Notes: generated by a model not told the origin, from the sequence alone. Shown: positions 1-7,866, numbered from the stretch's first letter. The stretch: 22,234 nucleotides of DNA from CALZFJ01 sp051878575 (GCA_051878575.1 JBJEKJ010000110.1:1-22234); one strand, 5' to 3'. Made by a program: numbers and translations.

Positions 1-185
1 CCCTCTATCTCGTGGAGCTGAAAATCAACAAGTCGGCGGCCGATGCAATGGCGCAGATCGACGACAAGAACTACCCCGCCCGCTTCCGACAGCTGAGCCT
101 CCCCATCATCAAGGTGGGCATCAACTTCAGCACCGACGAGCACACCATCACCGAGTGGCTTATCGACGACCCCCGCAAGGCATAG
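1..185 (+). CDS. AAA-ATPase-like / PD-(D/E)XK nuclease protein, C-terminal fragment
   Basis: This is the last 60 codons of a gene cut by the window edge; the reading frame starts at base 3 and ends in TAG at 183-185. The fragment holds the VELK strand that supplies the E-x-K part of a PD-(D/E)XK nuclease active site, followed by the conserved AQIDDKNY helix. It belongs to the Bacteroidetes family that joins an AAA-ATPase-like domain (PF09820) to a PDDEXK_9 domain (PF08011, once DUF1703). These proteins usually occur in many copies per genome and their biological role is not established. All 185 bases are identical to the reverse complement of 21551-21735, where a longer copy of the gene lies in opposite orientation. 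The ATPase part is not visible here. Confidence 0.85.
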   Translation, partial: LYLVELKINKSAADAMAQIDDKNYPARFRQLSLPIIKVGINFSTDEHTITEWLIDDPRKA

Positions 186-297
186 GTCAGCGAAGTGGCA
201 TGGCAATTCTTTAGAATGAGCGAAAAAGCCTGATAGTTGACGCATATATGAATATAATTTCGTAAATTGCGCCCAATTTAGGAATATAGATTATTTA

Positions 298-1506
298 ATG
301 CACAAAATGAAGACATACTTGGTGACGGGTGGCGCCGGATTTATTGGCGCCAACTTCGTGAAATATATATTGAGGAAATACGGCGACGATGTGAGAGTGG
401 TGATTCTCGACGCATTGACCTATGCCGGCAACCTGAAAACCATCAAAGAGGAGACAGAGCTGCCCAACGTGTCGTTCTTCAAGGGCGACATCAACGACAG
501 TGCGCTCGCCGACAATATTTTTGAGGTGTTCGACGTGGACTATGTGGTGAATTTTGCCGCCGAGAGCCATGTCGACCGCAGCATCAACAATCCGCGCCTC
601 TTTCTTGAGACCAACATACTCGGCACTCAGAATATGCTTGAGTGTGCCCGCCGCTCATGGCTTATAGGCAAGGACGAGCATGGCAAGTGCATATACAAGG
701 ATGGAAAGAAATTCCTGCAAATCTCCACCGACGAGGTGTATGGCTCGCTGAGCAAGGACTTCGACGTGGCTCAGCCGCTGCATCTTGCTGACGACGTGAG
801 GCGTGTGGTGGAGGGCCGCACCGACATCACCACCTTTGGCCGTGAGTTTTTCACCGAGAGCAGGAACTTAGAGCCGCGCTCGCCATATTCGGCATCGAAG
901 ACGAGTGCCGACCTTATTGTGCTTGCCTACCACCACACCTACGACTTTCCGGTGAACATCACCCGGTGCAGCAACAACTATGGGCCCTATCATTTCCCGG
1001 AGAAGCTGATTCCGCTTATCATCAACAACATCTTGGAGGGAAAGAAACTGCCGGTCTACGGCAAGGGCGAGAACGTGCGCGACTGGCTTTATGTGACCGA
1101 CCACGCCAAAGCCATCGACATGGTGCTGCGCAGCGGACGCATAGGCGAGGTGTACAATATCGGAGGCTTCAATGAGGAGAGCAATATCAATATCGTGCGC
1201 CTCGTGATCGATATTATAGCCGAAACCATGAGGTCGAAGCCCGAGTACCGCCACCTGCTCAAGTGCGATGTGCGCGACGTGAACTATGGGCTCATAGAGT
1301 TTGTCGCCGACCGTCCGGGCCACGATATGCGCTATGCCATCGATCCCACAAAGATAGCCACTGAGCTCGGATGGTATCCCGAGACGCCATTCAGCGAGGG
1401 AATAAGGCTGACGGTGCAATGGTATCTCGACAATAGAGAGTGGGTCGATGATGTGATTTCGGGCGATTACAGGCAATATTACGAGTCGATGTACGGCAAC
1501 CGCTGA
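298..1506 (+). CDS. rfbB: dTDP-glucose 4,6-dehydratase
   Basis: This enzyme converts dTDP-glucose to dTDP-4-keto-6-deoxyglucose, the branch point for rhamnose and amino-deoxysugars. It is a cytoplasmic short-chain dehydrogenase of the extended type. Counting from the ATG at 298, the NAD-binding GGAGFIG is at residues 11-17, the catalytic STDEVYG at 143-149 and the YxxxK pair at Tyr197/Lys201. A second in-frame ATG at 307 gives the N-terminus MKTYLVTGGAGFIG that is usual for the family, so the true start may be 307. At 402 residues it is longer than the usual 340-360; the extra length lies mostly between the catalytic TDE and YSASK motifs (about 151-188), with a smaller extension before STDEVYG. 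rfbA follows after 99 bases. No good consensus promoter is visible in the 112-base leader. Confidence 0.95.
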   Translation: MHKMKTYLVTGGAGFIGANFVKYILRKYGDDVRVVILDALTYAGNLKTIKEETELPNVSFFKGDINDSALADNIFEVFDVDYVVNFAAESHVDRSINNPRLFLETNILGTQNMLECARRSWLIGKDEHGKCIYKDGKKFLQISTDEVYGSLSKDFDVAQPLHLADDVRRVVEGRTDITTFGREFFTESRNLEPRSPYSASKTSADLIVLAYHHTYDFPVNITRCSNNYGPYHFPEKLIPLIINNILEGKKLPVYGKGENVRDWLYVTDHAKAIDMVLRSGRIGEVYNIGGFNEESNINIVRLVIDIIAETMRSKPEYRHLLKCDVRDVNYGLIEFVADRPGHDMRYAIDPTKIATELGWYPETPFSEGIRLTVQWYLDNREWVDDVISGDYRQYYESMYGNR

Positions 1507-1605
1507 TCACCGGCATCGAGGTGACGCGCGAGGCTGCGGAAATTCACTAATTCACGACGATTTACCACAAAATAAATTATAAACAAGAAATTTGAGCTAC
1601 GCATT

Positions 1606-2490
1606 ATGAAAGGTATAGTTTTGGCAGGAGGCTCAGGCACCAGACTCTATCCAAGCACTAAGGGCGTGTCGAAGCAGTTGATTCCGATTTACGACAAGCC
1701 GATGGTGTATTACCCCATATCGGTGCTTATGCTTGCCGGCATACGCGATATATTGGTGATTTCCACTCCCGACGACATTCAGGCCTTTCGGCGCCTTCTC
1801 GGCGACGGCAGTGAGATCGGCGTAAACTTCACGTTTGCAGTGCAGCCATCGCCCGACGGCCTTGCACAGGCGTTTATCATCGGCGAGGAGTTTATTGCAG
1901 GCGATGATGTGTGCTTGGTGCTCGGCGACAATATATTCTATGGGCAGAGTTTCACGCGCATGCTCGAGAATGCTTGTGCGGCAGCCGTTGCCGATGGTGT
2001 GGCCACGCTGTTTGCCTACAAGGTTAAAGACCCCAACCGCTTCGGCGTGGTGGAGTTTGACGCAGAGGGCAAGGCGCTCTCCATCGAGGAGAAGCCGCAG
2101 CGGCCAAAGTCGGATTACGCCGTCACGGGGCTGTATTTTTATCCCAATGAGGTCGTGGAGGTGGCAAAGGGCGTGCGTCCCTCGGCTCGTGGCGAGCTTG
2201 AGATAACATCGGTGAATCAGGAATTCCTGCGTCGCGGCAAGGTGCGTGTGCAGACGCTTGGCCGAGGCTTTGCATGGCTTGACACAGGCACTGCCGGCTC
2301 TATGCTGGAGGCATCAAACTTCATTCACACCATTCAGAGCCAGCAGGGCGTTCAGGTGGCTGCCCTTGAGGAGATCGCTTTCCGCAAGGGATGGATCGAT
2401 GTCGACCAACTGAGGGCGATAGCCATGCCGATGTCGAAGAATGAATACGGGCAGTATCTGACGGCCCTTGCATTAGGCTCCATAAAATAG
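1606..2490 (+). CDS. rfbA: glucose-1-phosphate thymidylyltransferase
   Basis: This enzyme joins glucose-1-phosphate to dTTP, giving dTDP-glucose and pyrophosphate, the substrate of the rfbB product upstream. The 294 residues match the usual RmlA length. The nucleotidyltransferase signature GGSGTRLYP starts at residue 8, with Lys23 in the SKQL motif and the metal-binding Asp108 in LGDNIFYG. The C-terminal part carries the conserved RGFAWLDTGT segment. The gene is on the same strand as rfbB, 99 bases downstream, and probably co-transcribed. It converges with the fdtB-type aminotransferase gene, with only 19 bases between the stop codons. The TDP-sugar product probably feeds that oppositely oriented cassette. 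Confidence 0.96.
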   Translation: MKGIVLAGGSGTRLYPSTKGVSKQLIPIYDKPMVYYPISVLMLAGIRDILVISTPDDIQAFRRLLGDGSEIGVNFTFAVQPSPDGLAQAFIIGEEFIAGDDVCLVLGDNIFYGQSFTRMLENACAAAVADGVATLFAYKVKDPNRFGVVEFDAEGKALSIEEKPQRPKSDYAVTGLYFYPNEVVEVAKGVRPSARGELEITSVNQEFLRRGKVRVQTLGRGFAWLDTGTAGSMLEASNFIHTIQSQQGVQVAALEEIAFRKGWIDVDQLRAIAMPMSKNEYGQYLTALALGSIK

Positions 2491-2509
2491 CAAGGAGGGA
2501 GACCGACGG

Positions 2510-3631
2510 TCAGAAGCCGTTGGCGATGGCAATGATTCTATCGGCCTGCGCATCGGTCATAGTGGGATTGCAGGGGAGGCTCAGCTCCTCGCGGTGTATG
2601 CGCTCGGTGATGGGCAGGCTTCCGTCGGGAATCGACAGCGGCGATGCCGGCGTGGCGTAGCAACGCTGTCGGTGAGGTGGAATTGGGTAATGGATAAGGG
2701 TGGCAATGCCATTGTCGGCGAAGTGGCGTTGAAGTTTGTCGCGGTCGGGGCAAAGCACCGGGAAAATGTGCCACACGCTGCCTTTCCAATGCTCGGGCGA
2801 TGGCATCGTGATGCGTGCATTGTGTATGCCGCGCATAAGAGCGTCGGCAATTTGTCGGCGTCGGGCGTTGTCGGCGTCGAGATATTTCAGCTTGACGCTT
2901 AGCACGGCGGCTTGAATCTCGTCCATGCGGCAATTCCGTCCGCAGTAGTCGAACACATATTTTTTCGAGGATCCGTAGTTGGCAATAGAGCGTACGGCCT
3001 CGGCAAGGGCGTCGTCGCATGTCGTCACGGCTCCTGCGTCGCCGAGCGCTCCGAGATTCTTTCCGGGGTAGAAGCTGTGTCCGGCAGCATCGCCGAGCGA
3101 TCCGGTGAGCCTGTCGGCAATGCCGAAGCGGCATCCGTGGGCCTGAGCATTGTCCTCGATGATTTTCAGGTTGTGGCGCTTGGCAATCTCGCCGATAGCG
3201 TCGGTATAAGCGCAGTTGCCATAAAGATGCACAAGCATTATGGCGCGAGTGCGTGATGTTATGGCACATTCTATCAACGAACCGTCGATTTGCATCGTGC
3301 GCAAGTCGGGCTCTACAAGCACCGGCCGCAAGCCATTCTCAGTGATTGCGAGTATTGATGCTATGTAGGTGTTGGCGGGTACAATCACCTCGTCGCCATC
3401 ATTCATTACGCCCAGTTCCTTGTAGGCTCGGAATATTAGCGTGAGGGCATCGAGCCCGTTGCTGCATGCGATGCAGTGTGGCGAGCCGATGTAGTCGGCA
3501 TATTCATGCTCGAAGCGGTCCGCCTCCTCGCCAAGCAGATACCACCCGCTATGCGTCACCCGAGCCACCGCCTCGGCGATTTCCTCGCCGTGCATAGCCG
3601 TCATTTGCTTCAAGTCAAGGTATTTAATCAT
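2510..3631 (-). CDS. fdtB: DegT/DnrJ/EryC1/StrS aminotransferase, probable dTDP-3-keto-6-deoxyhexose transaminase (FdtB/QdtB-like)
   Basis: This is a PLP-dependent sugar aminotransferase of 373 residues, the usual length for the family. The PLP-anchoring Lys191 lies in SFYPGKNLG, and Asp160 in IIEDNAQAHG would contact the PLP ring nitrogen. Sequence alone does not fix which keto-sugar it uses. A sugar 3,4-ketoisomerase (fdtA) two genes upstream argues for amination at C3 of dTDP-3-keto-6-deoxyhexose, giving dTDP-Fuc3N or dTDP-Qui3N. It is the last gene of the minus-strand trio and lies 46 bases after the acyltransferase gene. A 7-bp hairpin with one wobble (2503-2509 with 2517-2523) overlaps its stop codon and could help separate it from rfbA, but it has no T-run. 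The symbol is by context and could equally be qdtB. Confidence 0.85.
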   Translation of the reverse strand: MIKYLDLKQMTAMHGEEIAEAVARVTHSGWYLLGEEADRFEHEYADYIGSPHCIACSNGLDALTLIFRAYKELGVMNDGDEVIVPANTYIASILAITENGLRPVLVEPDLRTMQIDGSLIECAITSRTRAIMLVHLYGNCAYTDAIGEIAKRHNLKIIEDNAQAHGCRFGIADRLTGSLGDAAGHSFYPGKNLGALGDAGAVTTCDDALAEAVRSIANYGSSKKYVFDYCGRNCRMDEIQAAVLSVKLKYLDADNARRRQIADALMRGIHNARITMPSPEHWKGSVWHIFPVLCPDRDKLQRHFADNGIATLIHYPIPPHRQRCYATPASPLSIPDGSLPITERIHREELSLPCNPTMTDAQADRIIAIANGF

Positions 3632-3677
3632 AATTAGTCGGGTATTTACCGTTAGGTTTATTGATGTAGTCTACTGT

Positions 3678-4637
3678 TCATGATGGTAGATACCATGTGT
3701 AGGTATCGTAGCACACTGCCCTGCCGCCAAATCCTTCCTTTTGGAAAATAAGAGATGAGTTGAGGTATTTGCCATGTTGCTCGGTCGATTTTCCAAAGTC
3801 GAAGAATCGGTGACTGCCGGAATAATTGCCTATTATGTGCGCGAATATCAAGTCGAGCGCTCCGATGGCTTTTCCTTGTGGTGAGGCCGAGATATATTGC
3901 GAGTGTAGCACCTGAGGGGTGTCGAAAATCACCGTTCCGGCAAGGGGCTCATCGTCGCAGTAGGCTATGAACAGCCTTATCTGCTTGGGAAAGCGATGCT
4001 TCAGAAGCAATATTTCTTCAAGTGTATGAACAGGCGAGACTCCGTATTTGCATCGCAAATTTGTCGACAAGATTTGCCAGAAGGCGGAAAAATCGTCACA
4101 TTCGCGCACATCGACGCCTGCTTTTTCTGCCTTTTTCACGCATCGGCGGCGCAGCTCAGAGAAGCGAGGATGATTGTCGAGGCTGATTGTAGATGAGATT
4201 TCACGAGACGATATGGATGCATGACACACTGATGTCAGCGCATATAGGTCCTCCTCGGAAGGCATTGAGTGATATATCCATGGTGATGGCTTATATACTA
4301 CGGCTGTTGCGCCTATATGGACACTGAGGAAATCATTGATGCCACGGACGATGTCGATCATTAGTCGGGCTGTCATTCGGGCATCGGTAATCAACCCTCC
4401 GTAAGTGAGCCCGGCATGAGAAAACACTACAGAGCCGCTGATGTTTGCAGGCAGCAGTGCCACTATTCGCCCTTTCGAGCGTATCACCAAAGAGCAGTCG
4501 GTGAAACGGTCGGCATGATAGTCCATATAGTTGCGTCGTAGCAGAAAGGTGGCGTTCTTTGAACAGTCGACAAATTGGTCCCACTCGTGGTGCATCTCGC
4601 ATGAGTAACGCGTAATTTCAATCGAATTTTCCATCAA
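3678..4637 (-). CDS. FemAB-like GNAT N-acyltransferase of a deoxyamino-sugar cassette
   Basis: This 319-residue protein looks like the GNAT/FemAB-like acyltransferases that sit between fdtA and an aminotransferase gene in Bacteroidetes polysaccharide loci. Recognisable segments are FLLRRNYMDYHADRF near residues 31-45, HAGLTYGGLI near 74-83, and the later pattern of GTVIFDTP, SQYISASPQGKAIGALD and FDFGKSTE. No classical Walker or acetyl-CoA loop stands out, so the fold is assigned by overall resemblance. The likely role is N-acylation of the 3-amino group of the dTDP-sugar made by its neighbours, which is inference from position. The frame opens with two Met codons (4637 and 4634); either start overlaps the end of fdtA by 17-20 bases, suggesting translational coupling. 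Sampled 60-base lines contain 29-30 G/C, lower than the 36-37 in fdtB or aspS. Confidence 0.75.
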   Translation of the reverse strand: MMENSIEITRYSCEMHHEWDQFVDCSKNATFLLRRNYMDYHADRFTDCSLVIRSKGRIVALLPANISGSVVFSHAGLTYGGLITDARMTARLMIDIVRGINDFLSVHIGATAVVYKPSPWIYHSMPSEEDLYALTSVCHASISSREISSTISLDNHPRFSELRRRCVKKAEKAGVDVRECDDFSAFWQILSTNLRCKYGVSPVHTLEEILLLKHRFPKQIRLFIAYCDDEPLAGTVIFDTPQVLHSQYISASPQGKAIGALDLIFAHIIGNYSGSHRFFDFGKSTEQHGKYLNSSLIFQKEGFGGRAVCYDTYTWYLPS

Positions 4638-5043
4638 GTTGCTTGCGATATTCTAAAAATTCGTCGTATTCGTAGATGTAGTCATCGGGGTCGTAGATGT
4701 CGGATGCAAGCACCATGCACACGGCTCCCGATGAGAAATCATCGAGTGTGCGCCAAATATTGGTCTCGAGAATCAGACCTTGATAAGGATGATTCAGAAG
4801 TATTGTCTTTTTCTCAGTTCCATCATCGAGGGTCACGGTGAAACTGCCGCTAAGTGCAATAAGCAATTGTTTCAGTTTCTTGTGGGCGTGGCCGCCACGG
4901 CTCTCGCCTCCCGGCACGTCATATATCCAGTAGCAGCGGGCAATCTTGAAAGGAATGTCCTTCAGCTCCTCCACCACGGTGAGGTTTCCCCGCGGGTCGC
5001 AAATCTTTGGCAAATCTATAATCTTGGCGTCGCTGACCTTCAT
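4618..5043 (-). CDS. fdtA: dTDP-sugar 3,4-ketoisomerase, WxcM-like cupin
   Basis: This 141-residue single-domain cupin isomerises dTDP-4-keto-6-deoxyglucose to the 3-keto sugar. The signature SRGGHAHKKLKQ carries the two active-site histidines (His52 and His54), preceded by DPRGNLTVVEE and followed by ILETNIWRTLDDFSS, all typical of FdtA/QdtA. FdtA gives the galacto and QdtA the gluco epimer; sequence reading alone does not separate them. It is first in the minus-strand trio, overlaps the acyltransferase gene, and has a -7-like box 19 bases upstream of its ATG. One sampled line has 29 G/C in 60, lower than the flanking genes. No glycosyltransferase or flippase gene lies nearby, so the sugar must be used by machinery encoded elsewhere. 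Confidence 0.88.
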   Translation of the reverse strand: MKVSDAKIIDLPKICDPRGNLTVVEELKDIPFKIARCYWIYDVPGGESRGGHAHKKLKQLLIALSGSFTVTLDDGTEKKTILLNHPYQGLILETNIWRTLDDFSSGAVCMVLASDIYDPDDYIYEYDEFLEYRKQLDGKFD

Positions 5044-5061
5044 GTCATTATTATTTTTCTA

Positions 5062-5069
5062 CAAATATA
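5062..5069 (-). promoter_or_regulatory. -7 box of probable fdtA promoter
   Basis: Read on the minus strand this is TATATTTG, a perfect match to the Bacteroidetes -7 consensus TAnnTTTG, placed 19 bases before the fdtA ATG. A TTTG that could serve as the -33 element lies at 5092-5095, but the 22-base spacer is 2-3 bases longer than usual. The rest of the 5044-5263 gap holds only the ackA terminator and AT-rich sequence. Confidence 0.45.
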
Positions 5070-5200
5070 CACGATTTTGGCCACAATTCAGCAAAATTCT
5101 TTCATGAAATAGGCTTTTTCTGTCGTATAGGATATTTCGGTATATGATTCTATAGGATAATTTCACCCACACGGTGGATGCCGATTGTGGGAAAAGGATG

Positions 5201-5233
5201 AAAAGGAGCCACCCGGAATGGGCAGCTCCTTTT
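5201..5233 (-). terminator. Terminator after ackA
   Basis: An inverted repeat (arms 5201-5214 and 5220-5233) forms a 14-bp stem with two wobble pairs and a five-base loop. The outer 9 bp are AAAAGGAGC/GCTCCTTTT, so the stem itself supplies a T-run on both strands. It begins 30 bases past the ackA stop and may also block transcription from the fdtA side. Confidence 0.65.
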
Positions 5234-5263
5234 CGTATTGTCGACTTGTGTGGCCGACGGCGA

Positions 5264-6475
5264 TTATTGAATCTCGCGGCCTTCAACGATGGCCTCGGTG
5301 TCGCGGGCTATCATATATTCCTCGTCGGTTGGGATTACCACCACTTTCACGCGCGATGCCTGAGTGCTGATTATGGCTTCTTTGCCGCGTATTGTGGCAT
5401 TGAGCGCCTCATCCACTTCCACGCCCATGAAGCGTAGCGGACGGCACACGTTGGCACGAACGCCCGTCTGATTCTCGCCCACGCCACCGGTGAACACGAT
5501 GATGTCGAGTCCGCCCATCTCGGCGGCATAGGCTCCGATATATTTCAAGATGCGGTTCTCATACATGTCGAGGGCCAGCGTGGCGCGCTCGTCGCCGTTG
5601 TTGACGGCAGTCTCAATCTCTCGCATGTCGCTCGAAATCTCCGAGAAGCCTGCCATTCCGCTTTTCTTGTTGATAATGCCTTGCATCTCAGCGGCACTGA
5701 TATCGTGCTTCTGCATGAGGAATGTGAGAGCTCCCGGGTCGACGTCGCCGCAGCGCGTTCCCATCATCAGTCCCTCCACCGGAGTGAGTCCCATCGATGT
5801 GTCGACGCTCTTGCCGCAGTCCACTGCGGTGATGCTGCCTCCATTGCCCACATGGCATGTCACGATTTTCTGCTTGCCATAGTCCACGCCGAGGAAGTCG
5901 CACACACGGCGCGACACGTAGCGGTGGCTCGTTCCGTGGAATCCGTAGCGGCGCACGCCATCCTCTTTATAGTATTTGTAGGGCAGGGCATACATGAATG
6001 CCTTTGCCGGCATGGTCTGGTGGAATGCGGTGTCGAATACTGCCACTTGCGGCACGGCGGGCAGCACGGCGGTGATGGCGTCGATACCGGCCATGTTCAC
6101 CGGATTGTGCAGCGGAGCTATGCCATAGCATTCCTTTATCTTGGCGATGACCTCGTCGGTGATAAGAACGCTCTTGTTGAACTTCTCGCCACCATGAACC
6201 ACGCGGTGTCCCACGGCGTCGATTTCGTCAAAACTGCCTATACAGCCGAAATCCTTGCTCGTGAGCAGGTCGAGAATCGACTTTATCGCGCCATTGTGGT
6301 CGCTGATGCTCAGCTCAACGATTTTCTTGCTGCCGTCGGCGAGTTTGAATTTGATGAAAGCGTCGGGCAGGCCTATTTTCTCCACGCCGCCCTCGGCAAG
6401 CACCTTATTTGCCTTTATTTCGATTAATTTGTACTTTACAGAGCTGCTTCCGCAGTTGAGAACTAATATATTCAT
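5264..6475 (-). CDS. ackA: acetate kinase
   Basis: This enzyme transfers the phosphate of acetyl phosphate to ADP, giving acetate and ATP, the substrate-level phosphorylation step of acetate fermentation. The 403 residues match the family length. The N-terminus MNILVLNCGSSSVKYKL holds the first ASKHA phosphate-binding signature. The second appears as RRYGFHGTSHRYVS, followed by the glycine-rich GNGGSITAVDCGKS and the MMGTRCGDVDPG segment with its conserved arginine. FTGGVGENQ near the C-terminus is the adenosine-site motif. The ATG lies 27 bases after the pta stop, so pta-ackA is one transcription unit in the metabolic order of the two enzymes. Confidence 0.97.
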   Translation of the reverse strand: MNILVLNCGSSSVKYKLIEIKANKVLAEGGVEKIGLPDAFIKFKLADGSKKIVELSISDHNGAIKSILDLLTSKDFGCIGSFDEIDAVGHRVVHGGEKFNKSVLITDEVIAKIKECYGIAPLHNPVNMAGIDAITAVLPAVPQVAVFDTAFHQTMPAKAFMYALPYKYYKEDGVRRYGFHGTSHRYVSRRVCDFLGVDYGKQKIVTCHVGNGGSITAVDCGKSVDTSMGLTPVEGLMMGTRCGDVDPGALTFLMQKHDISAAEMQGIINKKSGMAGFSEISSDMREIETAVNNGDERATLALDMYENRILKYIGAYAAEMGGLDIIVFTGGVGENQTGVRANVCRPLRFMGVEVDEALNATIRGKEAIISTQASRVKVVVIPTDEEYMIARDTEAIVEGREIQ

Positions 6476-6502
6476 GATTCCTTGTCGCTATGAGTTTAGA
6501 GA

Positions 6503-7513
6503 TTATTGTTTCATTCCTATTGCCTGATTGCAGGTGATGATAATCGTCTTGTAGATATCCTCGGGGCTGCAACCGCGCGAGAGGTCGTTGACCGGGCGGG
6601 CGAGACCCTGAAGAATCGGTCCCACGGCCTGCGCGCCACCTATGCGCTGAACGAGCTTATAGGCGATATTGCCGACTTCGAGATTCGGGAACACGAGCAC
6701 GTTGGCGTTGCCGGCAATCACGCTGCCGGGAGCTTTGCTCAGACCCACCGACGGCACTATTGCCGCATCGGCTTGCAGCTCGCCGTCGATAACCAGATTC
6801 GGGTCGGCCTCACGGGCCATCTCAGTGGCTTTCACCACTTTGGTCACTACCTCATGTGAGGCGCTGCCCTTTGTGGAGAAGCTGAGCATGGCAATGCGTG
6901 GCTCTATGCCGGCTATGTCGCGGGCAGTCTTTGCCGTGGATATTGCTATTTGTGCGAGCTCTTTGGCATTTGGCGCGGGAACCACGGCGCAGTCGGCAAA
7001 CACCATCATGCCGTTAGTGCCAAAAGGCGAGCCTGTGGGCATGAGCATAAGGAATGCGCCCGACACCACGCTGATGCCCGGAGCCGTCTTTATGACCTGG
7101 AAGGCGGCACGGAGCACGTTGCCGGTAGTGTTCTTGGCACCTGCCACCTGACCGTCGGCCTCGCCGGCCTTAATCAGCAAGCATCCCAAATATAGTGGAT
7201 CCATAGCCTTCTTGCGGGCATCTTCTATCGTGATGCCTTTGGCCTTTCGCAGCTCATAGAATATCTGAGCGTATTTCTCGAGTTGCTCAGGGTCGTTGGG
7301 GTTAACGATGCGGGCTTGGTTGATGTGCGTCAGGCACAATTCCTCAGCCTTCTCGTAGATGTCTTTGGGGTCGCCTACAAGGATTATGTCGGCAATGCCT
7401 TCGGCAATCACCTGATTAGCCGCTTGGAGAGTGCGGTATTCGGTACTTTCGGGGAGAACGATGCGCTGTCTGCATGCTATCGCTTTGTCCTTTAATGCAT
7501 TGAATAGTTCCAT
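6503..7513 (-). CDS. pta: phosphate acetyltransferase
   Basis: This enzyme exchanges CoA for phosphate on acetyl-CoA, giving acetyl phosphate for AckA. At 336 residues it is the short single-domain class, lacking the N-terminal regulatory domains of enterobacterial Pta. Family segments include RIVLPEST near residue 18, the GQVAGAKNTTGNVLRAAFQVIKT-like block in the middle, LSFSTKGSA, and the C-terminal NVLVFPNLEVGNIAYKL-like stretch. It starts 36 bases downstream of the nearest 82-bp promoter-bearing repeat, so transcription of the pta-ackA operon probably begins inside the repeat array. Confidence 0.96.
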   Translation of the reverse strand: MELFNALKDKAIACRQRIVLPESTEYRTLQAANQVIAEGIADIILVGDPKDIYEKAEELCLTHINQARIVNPNDPEQLEKYAQIFYELRKAKGITIEDARKKAMDPLYLGCLLIKAGEADGQVAGAKNTTGNVLRAAFQVIKTAPGISVVSGAFLMLMPTGSPFGTNGMMVFADCAVVPAPNAKELAQIAISTAKTARDIAGIEPRIAMLSFSTKGSASHEVVTKVVKATEMAREADPNLVIDGELQADAAIVPSVGLSKAPGSVIAGNANVLVFPNLEVGNIAYKLVQRIGGAQAVGPILQGLARPVNDLSRGCSPEDIYKTIIITCNQAIGMKQ

Positions 7514-7530
7514 ATATAATAGTATTTATT

Positions 7531-7560
7531 GTAATGCAACATTAGGTAATGCAAAATTAG
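7531..7560. repeat. 15-bp tandem duplication in the pta leader
   Basis: GTAATGCAACATTAG (7531-7545) is followed directly by GTAATGCAAAATTAG (7546-7560), with a single C/A difference. The second copy contains the -7 box of the pta-proximal promoter; the first contains a one-base variant of it (TAATGTTG on the minus strand). Confidence 0.8.
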
Positions 7561-7583
7561 TGCAAGGCGAGCGCAAAAGCAAA
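7552..7583 (-). promoter_or_regulatory. pta-ackA promoter carried by a repeat unit
   Basis: On the minus strand TTTG (7580-7583) is followed after 20 bases by TAATTTTG (7552-7559), which fits the Bacteroidetes -33/-7 consensus. It lies 39 bases before the pta ATG. The same pair recurs in the next repeat unit at 7734-7765. The partial third copy keeps the -7 (7816-7823) but has lost the -33. Confidence 0.65.
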
Positions 7584-7606
7584 TAAAAAATTTATTTTTT
7601 GACAGC

Positions 7607-7706
7607 NNNNNNNNNNNNNNNNNNNNNNNNNNNNNNNNNNNNNNNNNNNNNNNNNNNNNNNNNNNNNNNNNNNNNNNNNNNNNNNNNNNNNNNNNNNNNN
7701 NNNNNN
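7607..7706. other. Assembly gap (100 N)
   Basis: One hundred undetermined bases, a conventional placeholder length. The flanks are consecutive positions (58 and 59) of the 82-bp repeat, so the true gap may be zero or a whole number of repeat units. Confidence 0.98.
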
Positions 7707-7866
7707 TATGGCCGAGCCGCCGCCGAATTTATGCAAAATTAGTGCAAGGCGAGCGCAAAAGCAAATAAAAAATTTATTTTTTAGCAGCTATGGCCGAGCC
7801 GCCGCCGAATTTATGCAAAATTAGTGCAAGGCGAGCGCAAAAGTGTGAAAAAATGAGAGGCTATAT

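Larger units (their letters stand above)
7549..7843. repeat. Tandem 82-bp imperfect-palindrome repeat array
   Basis: A unit beginning ATGCAAAATTAGTGCAAGGC occurs at 7549, 7731 and 7813. The complete unit 7731-7812 is 82 bases. The last copy stops after 31 bases at 7843. The unit has GC-rich arms (GGCGAGCGC on the left, GGCCGAGCCGCC on the right) around an AT hairpin AAATAAA-AAA-TTTATTT, like the palindromic intergenic repeats common in Bacteroidales. The first copy differs from the second only by GA for AG near unit position 53. The assembly gap falls between unit positions 58 and 59 exactly in register. Each full unit carries a minus-strand promoter signature. Confidence 0.85.

Noticed and set aside
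186..297. Promoter of rfbB
   Set aside because: TAATTTCG and TAAATTGC are near the -7 consensus, but no TTG stands at a correct distance.
5059..5286. 75-codon minus-strand frame
   Set aside because: It overlaps the ackA 3' end, the terminator hairpin and the fdtA leader, and encodes a low-complexity basic peptide without features.
7549..7843. CRISPR array
   Set aside because: The 82-bp units are contiguous and near-identical with no unique spacers, and no cas genes are present.
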